A DNA stretch of 64,000 bases from Eupeodes corollae (GCF_945859685.1 NC_079148.1:3968001-4032000), one strand, 5' to 3'; numbered from the stretch's first letter, positions 1 to 12,479 are shown. The notes: a model not told the origin generated them from the sequence alone. Made by a program: numbers and translations.

Positions 1-2
1 GC

Positions 3-51
3 AAATGACAGCTATGTAATTGACGTAAAATGACAGATATGTAATGACGTA
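3..51. repeat. two-copy tandem repeat, unit about 25 bp
   Basis: The unit at 3-27 is repeated at 28-51 with one substitution and one missing base. The core of each unit is ATGACAG(C/A)TATGTAA followed by TGACGTA. It lies at the window edge, so more copies may lie upstream. Confidence 0.7.
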
Positions 52-125
52 TGGATGACAATTTGATATTTGTAAGAAATAAATATTAAAACTTTTTCTA
101 TTCAATAAATAATTAAAAAGTGGAT

Positions 126-173
126 TGAAGTGAAGTGAAGTGAAGTGAAGTTTATTTAAAAGTGAAGTGAAGT
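126..173. repeat. GAAGT pentanucleotide microsatellite
   Basis: Five uninterrupted TGAAG units occupy 126-150. After a short AT-rich break, two further units follow at 162-173. Confidence 0.9.
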
Positions 174-189
174 TTAATTAATAATGCCG

Positions 190-1193
190 CGACCAGCCTG
201 AAGATCTGGATCGTACACTTAGGAATTTTAGAACTGAGTAACGTCCGATGAGAGGTGTTGTGATACTGTTTGCAGGTGTGCCAAGAGGTATAAAATCGTC
301 GTTTCTGTGGACTTCTGTCAAACTTTTAAGATTGACCACAAATATGCGCGTACATTTGGGTGGTGATAGTAATGCAGCACAATTTTCAAGAACTCTTTTG
401 GATATAGGAAATGGAAATATTTTAAATAATGATGGTGAAGTACTAATAGAACCAACATTATTAAAAGCTAATGTTTACCCGTCGCAAATTTCAGAAAAAA
501 CGGATGACTGGTAACGCGAACGAGTGATTTTAGAACCTAAAACCGATTCTGTTCCAAACATAAATCATAAAGTTCTTTCAATGTTTGAAGCCCATCAATA
601 AACTTATCTTTCTATTGATAATCTGACTGATCAAGATGATGCTATTGATATTCCAATCGAATTTTTGAATTCTTTAAATACATAGAACTTCCTTGGCATA
701 AACTAGACTTTAAAATTGCGACTCCAATAATACTTATGAGGAATTAAATGCACCGAAATTATGCAATGGTACTAGAATACGGATAGTAACTATGCAGGGG
801 AAAGCGATTGAAGCTAAAATTCTTTCCGGTTCAGCCCAAGGCCAAAGCGTTTTTATTCCCAGGATACTGATGATTACTAACGAATGCCCTATAAAGCTTT
901 GTTTTGCTATGTCTATCAATAAGGCACGGACACTGAGGGTTGCAGGCATTTATATCACAAATCCCTGTTTTACCCACGGACAATTTTTTGTTGCTTGCTC
1001 CCGTGTCAGCTCGGCAAAAAATCTGTATGCTTACAAAAAAGTATTATAACCATAAAAGAAATATGTATAGAGATACTTTATAAAAATTATTAAATAAAAA
1101 AGGTACAATATAAGAAAATAGTAGCTTTTCATCCTAATTTTTTTATATAAAATAGTTGAATACCTCCCGGGTGAAGTCGGGTAAACCAGCTAG
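190..1193 (+). mobile_element. Helitron 3' fragment with decayed Pif1-like helicase
   Basis: Rolling-circle transposon remnant. Two stretches of the C-terminal helicase of a Helitron Rep/Hel protein are readable. At 248-514 there is a segment with TTNMRVHLGGD and LLDIGNGN. At 792-1049 there is the helicase end, with AMSINKA (superfamily 1 motif V region), CFTHGQFFVACSRV (motif VI) and an aromatic end. The two parts are in different frames and stops lie between them. The first segment also jumps from VVILFAG to PRGIKSS, so the GDFRQ helicase motif has been deleted. The Rep domain is absent, either deleted or beyond the window edge. The 3' end at 1193 is typical for the superfamily. It is a dead fragment. 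Confidence 0.85.
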
Positions 1194-1194
1194 T
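1163..1194 (+). other. Helitron 3' terminus: hairpin and CTAG end
   Basis: CCCG at 1166-1169 pairs with CGGG at 1178-1181 around an 8-nt loop. This is followed 8 bases later by CTAG (1190-1193) and a flanking T. A short GC hairpin just before CTRR, with insertion next to a T, is the Helitron 3' signature, and it lies about 140 bp after the helicase end. Confidence 0.85.
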
Positions 1195-3505
1195 TTTAAA
1201 TAAAATTAAAAAAAAAGTCAACGACACCAAGTTTGTTTTTTTTTAAGTTTTGCTCTTTTTAGAATAAGTTTTTGTTAATTAGTATTAAGATTGTTCTTAG
1301 GCCGAAGTGCATTTGCTAAAACATAATACTTAACTTATAAGAATGAGCTCAAATACGCCCATACCATAATTTCCTAAAGTTTTTGTGATTTCTCTGATGA
1401 TAACGCAAATTCAGTTTTTCATTGATACAAAATTACGGAATGAAAATTATCAACAAAAAAATTAGCATTAAAAAATCACTTGATGGCATCTTCGAAAGAT
1501 AGATCGAAAAAATTTCATCGTTATTACAAGATTCAAAGAATTTGAAAATGTAGACTTTATTTATATTATATTAAAATTGTACTGTATTCTGAAGGTCACT
1601 GTTCAAAAAAATAACAAAACACATGAAACCATACTCTCGTGACAAAGGACAGTACACATTGGATTCGACACATCAAAGAACACAATTCAAAAATGTTTTA
1701 TTAAATCAAATTTTTGTGAAAATATTTTATTATTAAATTAAATTATTGCGCCTCAGGGTAGTTGATTGCGTTCTGAAAAATTACCCACTAACTTAAAAAA
1801 AACATTCAGTATTCCAATCAGACATACGAAGGATAGTTTTCAAAGATACATACCTACCATATTTTTTTTATAATTTAAATATGAAAAAACTCCATCCCAA
1901 AGTCCCATCACGTGGATTCTGCTCTGTCAAAAGGGTTCCTGTATCGTATGTACGTAGATACTGTATAGGAATGTATATTTTACGAATGTACAAAATCATG
2001 ATGTACGTTCCTTACCCACAATCTACGACAACGACTACGACTACGGCGGAGCATATTGAACGATTCACGAATTTGAAACTTCTGGCAAAAGATTTTATGT
2101 TATTTTGCTTTGCAAAATTTAATCAAATTATAAAAATACAACTCAAAAGCATAAACAAACATTCTTTTCTCGTATTATTTCTCTGCCAAAAGAATTTTGT
2201 TGTAAAATATTATTAATTTCACCAACAGCCAACCGACAGATTTTGTGGAAAATCCTCAAATTTATATCCGAGATTTATCTTCAAATGTTTCCTTCTATAA
2301 TTTTACCCCAATTGCCAAAATGAATTTAGATTGTACTCGTAGGTGCGGTACATATAGAGAAACAACGTCGTCCTACCTTAGGTATATCCTTTCCGGTCCT
2401 GGTTGAACTTTCACCAGATGTGGTTCTCATAAAAATAACATCCTTTGGGTCCACAAAAGATGCGTTATACCTACCAAAACCATAAAGACCTTCATACAGC
2501 ATGTAAACCAATCGAATAAATGTCATATCTGTTTAGATTAAGAACCATTTTGCCGCCTCTTGAAGGGGGACAAGCATTAATTTGAAATCCAATCATAAAG
2601 TTCTTACCACCACGTGTCGCCATTGCCATCTAACGCTACGCTACATGACGCCACATCGTTGTTGTCCTCGGTCGTTGCCATTGGCAGGAACCAGCACTCT
2701 TTGATGACAAACAAAGTGAGGAAAAACAAGAACTAAATGTCAACTTGACTGTGACTGTGAGCAAAACTTAACGGCACCCCATAAATAGAACATGAATCAC
2801 ACACAAAACCGGAAACGACAATCTTCCGGCGAACGGATGATATCTCCCAAGAACGTCACCACCATAACCACCGCTGCCGCTGCCTAAGCAGCAGCCTCCC
2901 AAGTCCCTACAAGAAGACCGACGACGATGCGACGCCACGCCATGAGGGCTTGAGGCAAGTGTGGAGAAGAAAAGTTATGAAATAAATAAAAAATGCATTT
3001 CCTCTCCACATCCATAGGAAGGCAAGATGAGGCGAAGCGAGGAGGGTTGTATGGTTAGAAATGATGGCGACAATAATACCGTTAAAACGGTACAAAGCCA
3101 AAGTGCCATTTCATGAGCCATAAATGATGCTCTAATAAATGTATGTTTAGAAGGGGCGCTGTAAAAAGAGAACGGCTGCTTCTGCTTTAAAGAGGGGTAT
3201 TCCAGATCAAGCTCCAACTTCAGATTCAGATCCAAATCCCTATTCCCTTCGAAATGACTTAATTGCAGCGAACTTGAATTGAGTTCACGATTTAATTAGC
3301 GTTAATTGGAAGGAATCCTCGAATCTTGCTCAAAAGAAGAGAGCTGCACGTCTCCTTCAAATTTTCAAGGAGCATGCAGAAGAAGTGCACTGTACATTGT
3401 TTTAATTAAATTTCTTGAAAATAAAGCCACAGAAGTTTGCTATAATTAGCGAAGCAATCGCTTCAGCTTCAGCGCAAATTAACTAAGAAAAAGGCTATAA
3501 ATAGC
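1195..3505. other. no gene seen; AT-rich with one GC-richer block
   Basis: There is no recognisable protein on either strand. A short CGACTA-type tract lies near 2025-2050. The stretch from about 2540 to 2960 is clearly richer in G and C and looks like single-copy DNA rather than TE; it could be conserved non-coding sequence, but I see no domain in it. ORFs at 1881-2216 (+) and 2975-3235 (-) have no recognisable composition or motif. Confidence 0.4.
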
Positions 3506-4575
3506 GGGTGTTTTTTTCTTAAAAAGGTATTGAACTTTGAGTTGGCAACACATTTTTAACTCGAATTTTATCAAGCGAATTCTGTTCAGCTATATAGCTC
3601 ACTTTTGGTTGAAAGGTTCGTCAATGAATGTTCGTCAGGTACTTAGGATGATAATCAGTCTCAAATGTCACTTCCACAAAAACTCACTGCTTAGTGTGAT
3701 TTAGTTTCACGTTACGGACTTGAACATTGTCGTAAAATGCTAAATTTTGAAATTTCAGCCGAATCGGATTCGTAGTTTTGTTTTGACCAAGCGTAGAAAC
3801 GGACGTGTCCCAAATTTTAGTAAAATGAAAAAAGAATAATATTGTTCGGAAATTTAATGCTTGAAGGGAAATCGCGCAGCGAAATCAAAGAACACTTGGA
3901 TGCTTTCTACAGTAACTTTTCTCCGTCAATGGCAACCGTCAAAAATTGATATAACGAGTTTCATCTACCTGGAGAAAGGCAAGTCAACAACATGGCTGTA
4001 CTATGCCAAATTATTGCCCCCCTTTGACCCTGAATTGTAGAAAATACGGTCTCATTGGCAAAGAAAAAAGGATTTTCCACCACGACGAACAGGTTAAAGA
4101 AATTGAAATATTACGCGTGTCGTGATGGTTAGTGCGTAGGACTGTCATGCCAAAGGTCTTGGCTTCAATCTTTGCCTATGCACGGGTACTGCCTCCTGCA
4201 AGGAATTGACAAATCCTCCAAAAGTAATTCTTGTCATGAAAAGTGCTTTCTCAAATAAGCCCTTGGATTTGGCTTAAAAACTGCAGGTCCCCTCCATTCC
4301 TTTCAACAATCCTCGCAAACAAGAATGGTTGAGGGTAACAAGCCACTTGGTCCTAGTTCTCAACGGACTGTTGCCCAAGTTTATTTATTTTAAGGAAATT
4401 GGAGAATTGCCAAGTGTGTGAACTTAGTTAGTGGCGGTTAAATGCCAAAAAAATAGTGATTCCACTTTTAGGACAGAAGATTATCTTTCGAACAAAGTAA
4501 GTTTCATATTAACTCAAAAATAAATCATCTAGATTTTATTCTATTTCAAAGTTGTATGTCCCTTGAAAAACACCC
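3506..4575 (+). mobile_element. internally deleted mariner-like element, split by a SINE
   Basis: The ends form degraded inverted repeats that both begin GGGTGTTTTT (left from 3506, right ending 4575) and continue for about 30 bp. Inside, from about 3850, the N-terminal helix-turn-helix of a mariner transposase is readable: EGKSRSEIKEHLDAFY, then SPSMATVKN. The next codon, normally W, is a TGA stop at 3947-3949. After a deletion that removes the DDD catalytic core, a short C-terminal-like piece with EQVKEIE runs into the SINE insertion at 4108. About 180 bp of the 3' end remains beyond it. Without the SINE the copy is about 780 bp, against about 1.3 kb for a normal mariner. It cannot encode transposase. 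Confidence 0.7.
4108..4391 (+). mobile_element. tRNA-derived SINE, copy a
   Basis: Full-length but diverged copy. The tRNA-like head (GTGATGGTTAGTGCG, then the box B region, which is degraded here) is followed by a shared body with GGAATTGACAAATCCTCC and TTCTTGTCATGAAAAGTGC, and a (TTTA)n-type tail. Target-site duplications flank it: 4096-4107 and 4392-4403 match at 10 of 12 bases. The host is the mariner transposase C-terminus, so the SINE is younger than that element. Confidence 0.85.
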
Positions 4576-5729
4576 TTTACCTACTCCTATCAGCTACAAC
4601 AACTGAGACCTCACTTAACTGGCAAAAGTTTTAATTTGTAGGAACTCTTAACTATGGAAATAAAGTTTAAACTTATTTTCAAACCAAAATGAAGACAAAA
4701 AATCAAAACAAAGTGTACTTAAGTGCCTTCATCATATTCCAACAGGTCCAGATGGATTAAATGCTCTAAATGCCCCTTATATACCCTGACTCTGATACTT
4801 TAAGCTGGATAGATGCAAGCGTTGAACATTATGATGCAAATGAATTGGTCCTTTGGTATAATGGGTGCACAAGGACACAATATAAGTACAGGAGCTATAC
4901 CTACAGAGACAGAAGGATCAGGAAAGGAAAATACCGATATACACGTCTCCTATTAAATGAAGCAGATGTTGAATCCGGGTGTTTCCATTTAATTGAATCG
5001 ATAAAGAGAATCATGTTTCTTGGTTTGGTGCAAAGTCGACAAACCCTATCCAAAGCTAAAACATAACACACATAGGTGACAGACCATGAGATGATAACAT
5101 CCAAGTGCAATCAACAGAGAAAGTGCATTCATTTTCTATACAATCTTTGAGCTACAACTACATACAAACTTCTATTCAAACTAGGAACAGGATATGGGAT
5201 GAATTTAAATTAAATGGAATTTTACAGAAACAAAGACATTTCAATTATGAAATTAATTGAGAGCACAATAACTTGATACTTCACTTACATTACATATTAT
5301 AGTCATTGTCGTTAATGTAACTTGATATAAAATCAAAGATTGTTGTACAGACTTTGGCTTTTAATAAAGATTTTAACATTTGTAAGTACATTGATTGACT
5401 TGAAGATACGTAGCTATGGTGAATAATAGAACATTTTGGGATAAAATCATTTAAGGTCTCCTTTAATTGAGACTTTTAGAATGTTGGCAAGAGAATTTGA
5501 CATATAAACAATGTTTAAAGAGGACGTTATTTTGATCAATATTTACACTGAAAAAAAATGTTTACTTCCTGGATTGTTTCTCATCTGTTTGAATTTGTGT
5601 CCTTTCCTAGAGTGTATACAGTCTACAAAACCATTATTCGGATATATTCGGTTCAATATTTCCCTTCAAAATAAAATGTGAATTCCGGGTATTTAATCTT
5701 CTCCAAATGCTTGCAAATGTTTTACTAAA
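4576..5729. other. no recognised feature; one 98-codon ORF
   Basis: An ORF at 4770-5066 (+) would encode 98 residues. It is rich in Y and R (a run like YKYRSYTYRDRR) and has no family motif. Codon use is that of the AT-rich surroundings. I regard it as chance and see nothing else in this stretch. Confidence 0.35.
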
Positions 5730-6668
5730 GGGTGCTTTTTTTGAGGTTAGGATTTTCATGCATTAGTATTTGACAGATCACGCGGGATTTCAGACATGGT
5801 GTCAAAGAGAAAGATGCTCAGTATGCTTTGACATTTCATCATGAATAGACTTACTAACGAGCAACGCTTGCAAATCATTGAATTTTATTACCAAAATCAG
5901 TGTTCGGTTCGAAATGTAAAAATCCGCTTTTTTATCGACAAATTTTGTTCGGCGATGAGGCTCATTTCTGGTTGAATGGCTACGTAAATAAGCAAAATTG
6001 CCGCATTTGGAGTGAAGAGCAACCAGAAGCCGTTCAAGAACTGCCCATGCATCCCGAAAAATGCACTGTTTGGTGTGGTTTGTACGATGGTGGAATTATT
6101 GGACCGTATTTTTTCAAAGATGCTGTTCAACGCAACGTTACGGTGAATGGCGATCGCTATCGTTCAATGCTAACAAACTTTTTGTTGCCAAAAATGGAAG
6201 AACTGAACTTGGTTGACATGTGGTTTCAACAAGATGGCGCTACATGCCACACAGCTCGCGATTCTATGGCCATTTTGAGGGAAAACTTCCGAGAACAATT
6301 CATCTCAAGGAATGGACCGGTAAGTTGGCCACCAAGATCATGCGATTTGACGCCTTTAGACTATTTTTTGTGGGGCTACGTCAAGTCTAAAGTCTACACA
6401 AATAAGCCAGCAACTATTCCAGCTTTGGAAGACAACATTTCCGAAGAAATTCGGGCTATTCCGGCCAAAATGCTCGAAGAAGTTACCCAAAATTGGACTT
6501 TCCGAATGGACCACCTAAGACACAGCCGCGGTCAACATTTAAATGAAATTATCTTCAAAATGTAAATGTCATGGACCAATCTAACGTTTCAAATAAAGAA
6601 TCGATGAGATTTTGCAAATTTTATGCGTTTTTTTTTTAAAAAAGTTCTCAAGTTCTTAAAAAATCACC
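5730..6668 (+). mobile_element. DD41D mariner (rosa-type), internally deleted copy
   Basis: Tc1/mariner superfamily element bounded by imperfect inverted repeats: GGGTGCTTTTTTTGAGG from 5730, and its counterpart ending in ATCACC at 6668. The transposase is intact over the catalytic region but lacks most of the N-terminal DNA-binding domain. Total length is about 940 bp, against about 1.3 kb for a complete element. TTTACT occurs close to both ends, so the exact target duplication is unclear. Of all transposons in the window this has the best-preserved coding sequence, suggesting relatively recent insertion. Confidence 0.85.
5841..6565 (+). pseudogene. mariner DD41D transposase, N-terminal domain deleted
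   Basis: Cut-and-paste transposase. The natural start is ATG 5841 (MNRLTNEQRLQIIEFYY). That frame runs into a deletion junction near 5917-5925, where about 150 codons including the helix-turn-helix linker are missing, and the frame changes. From 5900 to 6565 there is an open frame of 221 codons. It carries the catalytic acidic residues: D19 in FGDEAHF, D112 in WFQQDGATCH and D154 in CDLTPLDYFLWG. Exactly 41 residues separate the last two, which is the DD41D signature of the rosa-type lineage. The C-terminus (HLNEIIFKM) looks natural. The copy cannot bind its ends, so it is non-autonomous, but the catalytic half has no stops. Confidence 0.85.
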
Positions 6669-7099
6669 ATTTACTTTGATCACAACAAATTTTCCTCTAA
6701 GACTGACATTTTCAACATGTTAAAAAAAAATAAAACGATATTCCGGTTTGTGTCATATTGAGAGTAAAATATGTGTTATTGTATTTTTTCGACCAAATAA
6801 ACCTTTCATTTGATTGGAATTTTTAAAATTTAATCGAGTTTTCAGAATTTAATTGAACTTTAAGAGTTTAAAGTTCTACAAAAGTGTTCAATGTGGTTTA
6901 TCCTTGAGTCTTACCAAAAGGGTAGTATGGACCACTAAACCGTTGTTTCATAAATTACTCAGTTACTCTGCCAATATCACGAAAATGGAAAAGCCTACTG
7001 AAGAGATATGCATAGTTTTATAAAAAATTAAATTTTCTACAAAAAAGTCTTCAACACCATACCACTAGTATGGTGGTATACCAAACTGATATAATTTTG

Positions 7100-9240
7100 A
7101 ATAAGTTCAATTAACTGTAAAAAAAACTGTCACCTCGAATATTTTACAACTACAAAATTTATAATTACAAAATGATTGTGTCCAAAATAATTCTCTGCAA
7201 ACGAATAACGTTTTTAATATCTTGAAAAGTTTTGTGAAAATTGGAATGAACAGTTTTTATACAATAAATTACTAAAAATTGGCAGAAATTGATTTTCAAA
7301 GCAAATATCTTTTCAAAACTTAAAAAGAGGCTGGGATGCGACTCACACTGATAACGTCCCATCCCGTCTGTCGATTTGTCTTGGTTAAAAGTTTGTAGGT
7401 TTTCGTGTTGGGTTAAAAAAGTTTTCAGTTGAATTATTCTAAACAAATTAAAAATTACCAACAATATTTTTAATATAAGGAAATAGTTTAGCTTGAAAGT
7501 CTAGTTTTGTTAAATAGATTTGTATTCGAAAGAAAATTTTTACCAATGAATAAATGAATGCAATTAATTTGAGAGTTGTCAAGAACTCAACATCACTTTT
7601 TACCAAATTTGCGTACTTTTTTTGAAGATTTTAAAGGACTATATTTATAAAAAAAAACCTACTGAATGTCGAAAACAATATTTTTTATGAAATAAAAAAA
7701 CAGTTTGTAAATAATATTTTTAATTTTTGAAAAGCTATTTGAGTAGAAAATAAATGTTTACCAAATTTTAGTGTTGTTTTTGTTTATGTTTTTATTTTTT
7801 GTAAAAAAAATGTCAATTAGAGTTCTTACAAAATGTTACTAAATGTTGACAACAATATTTTTTTAATGATAAAAGCAGTTTAAAGATAACATCTCAAAGT
7901 TTTGAGGAGATATATGAGTCGAAAATCAATTTTTAACAACTTTTATTAATTTTTGTGTTTAGGTTTTTATTTTTTGTAAACAACTGTCAATTCGGTGTTT
8001 CTCAAATTTTTTTCAAAATGTTGAAAACAATATTTCTTATAAGATAAAATAATAATAATCTTAAGTTTTTGAAAAGATATTTGAGTCGAAATTAAATTTT
8101 TACCAACTTTGAGTAATGTTTTTATCTATTTTTAAAGAAAACTCTCAATTGGATTTCTCTTAAGGTTTTACCAGATGTTAAAAACATTTGTTTTCGTTGC
8201 ACAAATTTGTTTTTGGAGATGAAATCGTTTTTTATTCATAAAACTTTATAGGTGACAAATTTTATTTTTAGTTTTTCGATTAATAAAAAAAAGTTAATTG
8301 GATTTTTTTCCAAAAATATATCGGTCTGGTATCACGTTACAATATATATTATAAAATTTAATTCAAATCTCTAGCGTTATTGTTTCGTGAGATATTTAGG
8401 GCTTACCAAAATGTTCACCTGTTTTTAAACGTCTTTATGGTAAAAAAATAAAATTGGTAAAAATTGATGTTCAATTTTTGATATCTCGTGCATAAATGAA
8501 GGAGCTGACTCCAAAATAATTTTATTCTGTGCTGAATTTTCTTAAAAATAATCAAATCTGTATTTGTTTATATAAGAAATTAAAACCTTCAAGAAATGCT
8601 ACTTAAATCTAAAAAAGTTTTCTACTAAAAATCTAGTTAGCAAAATTGATTTTTCAATAAAACTATTTCATCATATGCAAAATTTTGTTGGTTATTTCTA
8701 GTTAATTTAAACAAAAAAAAATCCAACTCACAACTTCCTTAACAAAACACGAAAGCCTACAAAATCAACAACAAATTGATAAGAAATAGTTTTTGACTCA
8801 AGTTTTTAGAGAACAATGAAAGATATTGACTTAAAATTATTTATCTCACATAAAAATTGACAGAAGAGTTATCAGTGGGGGTCGCATTCCTGTCTCTTTT
8901 TTAAATTAGGCTTAAATTCTAAAAATATCAGTAGTTATAAGTCAAAAATCGAGAATTCCAGTTTTCTCAAAAAAGAACCGATAGATTTCTATTAGATTTC
9001 CTCTAAATTTGGCGTGTGAAATCATATAACATTTAAATTTTCGAGATTTACTTGTTTTTGCAAATAGTTTTTTAAAGTCTTAAAATACAGAAAATGTTTC
9101 TAAAAATCTTCACTGGGTGTGATGTTTCTGTAAAATTCTTCGAAGCTATAAAAGTTTGATCAAAAAAGGTCAAGATTTAATAAAAAACTTTTTCTTTTTA
9201 AATAAAACATAAACTAATTGAGAAATTTTAAAAACGTTTC
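7100..9240. repeat. family R repeat, two copies head to head
   Basis: AT-rich dispersed repeat, named R here. A short minus-oriented array (7100-7320) meets a plus head with hairpin at about 7326-7370 (GGGATG and CATCCC arms). Plus units follow, with landmarks TGTCAATT near 7810 and 7985 and CTCAATTGG near 8145, i.e. 160-175 bp apart. A conserved post-array segment (ATCACGTTACAATATAT, GATATTTAGGG) lies at 8330-8410. A minus-oriented head appears near 8870-8915 and its flank continues to about 9240. There is no coding capacity. Boundaries are approximate. Confidence 0.65.
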
Positions 9241-9289
9241 TATCATCTTGAAGTGTAATTAAAACATTTATGAACGAAATTCGACTTCG

Positions 9290-10010
9290 CCTTCATCTGG
9301 TGACCGCGAGCACGTTTGCAGCGGTTAATTGGACAACATTTTTTATAACTCAGCCACAAATTTGAGACGAAGCAGCCACTATTTCGCTTTTAATTTTGCC
9401 TTTAAGATCTTTCAAAGGCTTAAAGACTATTGGCGTTAAATCGCACAAACGATTTCTTAAGATAATACGCTCATCAAAGTGTGTGTGGCTTCTGGCATCA
9501 TCTTGTGCAAACCACATGTTGCCCAAGTCAATATCTTCTAAATAATGCCAGAAATAATGGATAATCACAGCTCTATAACGCGTACCGTTCACAGTAACGT
9601 GATGATCAAAAAATACGGTCCAATAACGACGACGCCGAAATTGAAACTACTCCAAACTGTTTTCGTGGATATGTTGGTGATGAAATTCATTATCTTGGTG
9701 CATATTGAACGTACGTCATTTTAAATGGGCTTTCGGCGTCAATACTTGAGTGGTCTCGATCTTGTATGCATGTTTACCAAGATCCTTTCGCAAAGTACCC
9801 ATAATTTGCTCCGAGCTATGCACAATTTTTGAGAGCGCTGTGGAATACACAGACTTTTATCGTTTACTTAGGACATTTTTTCACTTCGACCAACCAAGTC
9901 TTTCACTCATACGGCAACCTTACATAACGAATATGTAGACTAACATTTTTGGAGTAAACGCTCTTAAAGTTACTGTTACCGACTACGAATCTCGTTGAAA
10001 ACTTATTATA
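9290..10010 (-). pseudogene. mariner-like transposase relic
   Basis: On the minus strand, 9350-9592 reads MNGTRYRAVIIHYF, then DIDLGNMWFAQDDARSHT and LCDLTP. These match the region from TVNG to the third catalytic D of DD41D mariners. Upstream on the minus strand (to about 10010) are weaker matches such as TVFFDHHVTVNG. Much of the segment between the second and third D is deleted and the frame is broken several times. I cannot define TIRs. Dead. Confidence 0.65.
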
Positions 10011-12479
10011 ATTTGAAGACGTTGCTCGTTTAAATACTTTACCACGACGAAAATATTGACTTTATCGAATAAATTGACAGTAAAAATTCGATGATAAGTG
10101 AAAGGATGTGTTCACAAATCAAGGCTCTATTGAGAACCCGATAAATAAAATACAGTAGGTGTGTTCCAAGTACCAATACAAAGGGCTGAAATTTGTAGGT
10201 AAAAGGTTTTTTGAGATTTCCAACAAGTTTTCAGCATGGGACTGGCGAAGCAAATATTTAATTCACAAGATATCGGAAATTCACCTTTTCCATCAATTAT
10301 ATGGTCAAAAAACTATTCTTGCAAAATTGTGATTGTTTCGTTGCTGTTATTAGCACCGAAATGCAGTTCATTTTAAAAATTACAGTACGCTGTTAAAGCG
10401 TGTAACATAGTTTCTATTTGTTAAATGTCAAAAAATGATAGCTTCAAAAGTAAAATTGTATTTTCTACAATAATCTAGGCCATTCAAAAGTATGTACGAC
10501 AAAACTTCAAATCTCAAAGCACCTTATATCATTCCTCATATTTGCTCTCCTATGACAGCAACCCTTCAAGGGGCTGTGGCTGTTCTTCCCTGTAAGATGG
10601 TAAATATGGTCAAGAGCACGTAGTAGTAACCTCGCCACACGTGTCACTCTATTGCCAACCATAGTAACAAAGTACCTCCATCCATAAGCAGAATTTTGTT
10701 TAGTTGGCTTATTATAGTTGGCAGTTGGTATACTCTCAAAGCACTTATCAAAGTATCACGACCATACAAACGTATAAAACATATAACTCCTTGTTCCGCT
10801 GTCACATTACCAAGATTTAATAACCAAAATCATGCAATAATAATCCCTTTTGTTGTCCATCCAAGTTGTTCCAAGAGTACTTGTACAGTGTCATAGCTAC
10901 GAACGATATATTGCTCTGTTATTGTGGCCACTTGGGCATGAAAATATTATCATCACGCAATTAATATCAGAGCAAAGTCATCGGAGAAGTGGAAACTCAA
11001 GCCGGACACATATTGTATGGAGTCCATGCATCGCCACCACTACCGGAGGAACTAAGTTTTTTTCTGACAGAGTCATACTCTTTATCTAAAAGCTTATTTG
11101 GTCAGTTTTTTTTAAATGTGGCCAAAAACTTTAGCAGTTTTTCCAAAAATACAAAAAATGGAACATTATGAATCCATCCGTTAAATCCTGATATAAACGA
11201 GGTTGTGGCGAATTCGCTGTGAGATTAAAATTTAATGAGAATGAAAGATGAATGTTTGGTGTCGGATGTTAAGCGTTTAAGCCCCCAAGCGATTTATCGT
11301 ATATGTATTATTTTGAGGAGAAAAAGGACTAAATTCAGGAAACTGATGCTTAAGCTCATAAACATAAATATCTTGGAATATACTGTTCTTAAATATACGA
11401 CACACGAGTAACGAATATCATCCTCCCAGAATTGGATATGCGGTGGACTTATTTATTGTGTTCGGTTCCTGAAATGACATCATATAAATTTAAGCAGAGA
11501 TAATATTTTAAGTGTGACATGGACATAAATAAAAGGTCATTAGATGATTTTCTTTATGTCCGATATATTAGACGATAAATGTTGAAGAAAAGCCTTTAAA
11601 AGTTCTATTTTTGAAATGCTTTTTGTATACATTTAAAAATAACTTCTTTGTAAAAATAGAAAATAAAAGAATTCTTTAGACTTAGTTATTGATTTTAACT
11701 TTTTTCAAGTAGACACTTTTCAAGTTTTTCCAACCGCTGAAGCTTAGTCTCAACCTAATGTGTCATGGTTTTATTTTGAAGGTTATTCTTTGTATTTTCA
11801 GAAAGAAAAATACACTAAAATTCGAATAATGAAAGAATGCATTTGTTGTAACGTTAGATTACTGGAATTCAGAGTTGAAAACCAAACCAAAATATTTGAC
11901 CCTCTCTATTTTGGTTTTAACATTTATTTCACATTTCAAATTGAGTTCAGCTTTTTTGTTTGGCCTTCATTTTAACTGTAATCAAAACCAACAAAAATAA
12001 ACCCATCAGTATTCTGCTTAAACCTATATAGACTTAAATTAAATAAATGAAATCTACTATATGGCTTGAGCAAAACGATATCGTTTTTAGAAATTCCTCA
12101 AGTCCAGTGGCAAATTGCTGATGATTTTGGGGGAAGTGTAGGTCAGCATATTGAATTTCTTTCTGCTTGTGAACATAAAAGTTAGCCTTAGCCTCAGCCT
12201 TAGACTCATGTTCGAGTGATGGAGGAGGATGAAATAAATTACTTTTTTTTGGTCTATTTTCACACCATATAAAACAGGTACGGATTTATAAGAATGATGC
12301 AGAAATCACGCCAAAAAAAAGCTAAGCACCCGAGATTCAATCCAGCCAAAAAACTGTCGAAACCATTCTCAATAGTGACAATTATTAGCTATACAATGAT
12401 TACTGGGTAAAATCTAATGGGTTCGCTTTTAAAGATTTTTTTTTTTTGAAAATTTGAGAACACAGCAAATCAATGGAAA
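10011..12479. other. no gene recognised
   Basis: Nothing assignable on either strand. A mildly GC-richer patch lies at 10540-10680. ORFs at 10696-10896 and 10850-11089 overlap each other in different frames and show no motif. A degenerate TTAGCC hexamer run of about four units lies near 12182-12208. Confidence 0.35.

Noticed and set aside
4770..5066. 98-codon ORF as a possible gene
   Set aside because: No motif, biased Y/R/K composition and no supporting signals.
7057..7090. Small palindromes (CCATAC/GTATGG and GGTATACC) as a transposon end
   Set aside because: Too short, with no partner end or duplication found.
12182..12208. TTAGCC hexamer run as a telomere-like repeat
   Set aside because: Only about four degenerate units, and the sequence is not the insect TTAGG repeat.
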